Assembly: GCA_045107135.1 (NCBI GenBank)
Contig: JASFZI010000089.1
Location: forward strand, 1 to 16,441
Reading direction: 5' to 3'
Origin: UBA6164 sp045107135
GTDB lineage: Bacteria; Patescibacteriota; Gracilibacteria; BD1-5; UBA6164
DNA: 16,441 nt
Shown here: positions 15,898 to 16,441 of the stretch, piece by piece
How the letters are laid out: each line of letters opens with the position of its first letter
Position numbering within the stretch: the first letter of the stretch is position 1
Made by a program: the position numbers and the translations under genes
Notes under the pieces: model-generated
The model's database searches: none
What the model was told of the DNA's origin: nothing
What the model saw: only the letters and a program-made list of their open reading frames with translations

Positions 15898-16441
15898 TTA
15901 TATATTATTTAAAAAAGTATTTACTAATTTTTCAGGACTATTTATATGTATTCAGTGTTTTTCATTATCTAAAATAACTATTTTAGCTTTTTTAATATTA
16001 TTTCTCATTTTTAATCAATCTGATAATGGAGTGTATTTGTCTTCCCTTCACCATATTAATAATGTATTCAGATTTATTTTATCTAAATCATTTGATAAGT
16101 CAGAACTAATCATATTTAAATAAGTTTGTTTTAAATAAGGATTTTTTTCTGCATTAAGGTAGTCTTGTCATCAAATTGCTCTATAAAAATATTCTCTGAT
16201 TTTATGAAATCAAGGAATATTTTTAAGTATCTTAAATGGTTTAATTAATAATCATATAGTTTTTCTCTTAAGGCTTCTTTTTTTATCATTTCTTATTCAA
16301 GCAGAATTATTAAGAATTAATCTAGAAATATTAATTTTTTTATTATTAACTATTTTTATACTTATAGCTCAACCATTACTATGTCACCATAATATAATAT
16401 CTTTTAATCATAATTTTTCAATAAATTTTTCAATAACTATT
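15898..16441 (-). CDS. Alpha/beta hydrolase (5' end outside window)
   Basis: The last 180 residues of an alpha/beta-fold hydrolase; perhaps 80-100 N-terminal residues lie beyond the window. The catalytic triad is visible: nucleophile Ser in GHSNGG (visible residue 21), Asp in LLIWGREDKYTPL (134) and His in NEKHGIHINSPEKLVNTF (162). The second glycine-flank positions are TGA. Likely an esterase, lipase or amidase; substrate unknown. It is the first visible gene of the tightly packed minus-strand operon, its stop TAA lying 4 nt before the MurF-like start, which suggests a related envelope role. Confidence 0.88.

Noticed and set aside
1..16441. tRNA, rRNA, CRISPR array or insertion sequence
   Set aside because: Read through all intergenic gaps and found no cloverleaf-like, direct-repeat-array or transposase signal.

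Overview
The window reads sensibly only if TGA is decoded as glycine (genetic code 25), with TAA and TAG as the stops. TGA fills invariant glycine positions: the G boxes of a histidine kinase ATPase domain, a Mur-ligase P-loop, the Asp-x-x-Leu-Pro-Gly loop of a response regulator and the WecB active site. TGG separately encodes tryptophan. With the very low GC (roughly a quarter), compact gene order and many small envelope genes, this points to Candidatus Absconditabacteria (SR1) or Gracilibacteria (BD1-5) in the Patescibacteria/CPR. I cannot tell which. Under the standard code almost every gene here would look shattered; none shows a frameshift under code 25.

Layout. (1) 1-3507, minus strand: two tandem paralogous type IV pilin-like surface proteins. 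They share the N-terminal half and differ in the displayed C-terminal half. One has a LamG-like jelly roll followed by a fibrinogen-type motif (cut by the window edge); the other has a Cys-containing region and a FISUMP domain. (2) 3618-4439, minus: nusB and rpmF (bL32), each with its own terminator. (3) 4581-6590, plus: an OmpR-type response regulator and its membrane histidine kinase. (4) 6836-7567, plus: a coiled-coil, probably exported protein, then a bidirectional terminator. (5) 7586-10302, minus: a 12-TM MFS-like transporter followed by a UDP-GlcNAc 2-epimerase (wecB). (6) 10437-10907, plus: an isolated gene with strong promoter, Shine-Dalgarno and terminator, whose frame appears to end at TGA. 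(7) 10979-11932, plus: an SPFH/band-7 membrane protein. (8) 11997-16441, minus: a tightly packed operon read in the order alpha/beta hydrolase (partial), membrane-anchored MurF-like ligase, DegT aminotransferase, FemAB-like aminoacyltransferase.

Taken together this is mainly a cell-envelope region: pilin adhesins, amino-sugar supply, a ligase/aminotransferase/FemAB cassette, an SPFH scaffold and a two-component system. The most interesting points are: the one gene whose architecture fits TGA as a stop, in a TGA=Gly genome; the FISUMP tail of the second pilin, which abruptly switches from TGA to GGN glycine codons and to higher GC; and the four-gene envelope cassette. I saw no tRNA, rRNA, CRISPR array, transposase or reverse transcriptase. 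No gene-free stretch exceeds 300 bases; the longest is 6591-6835.
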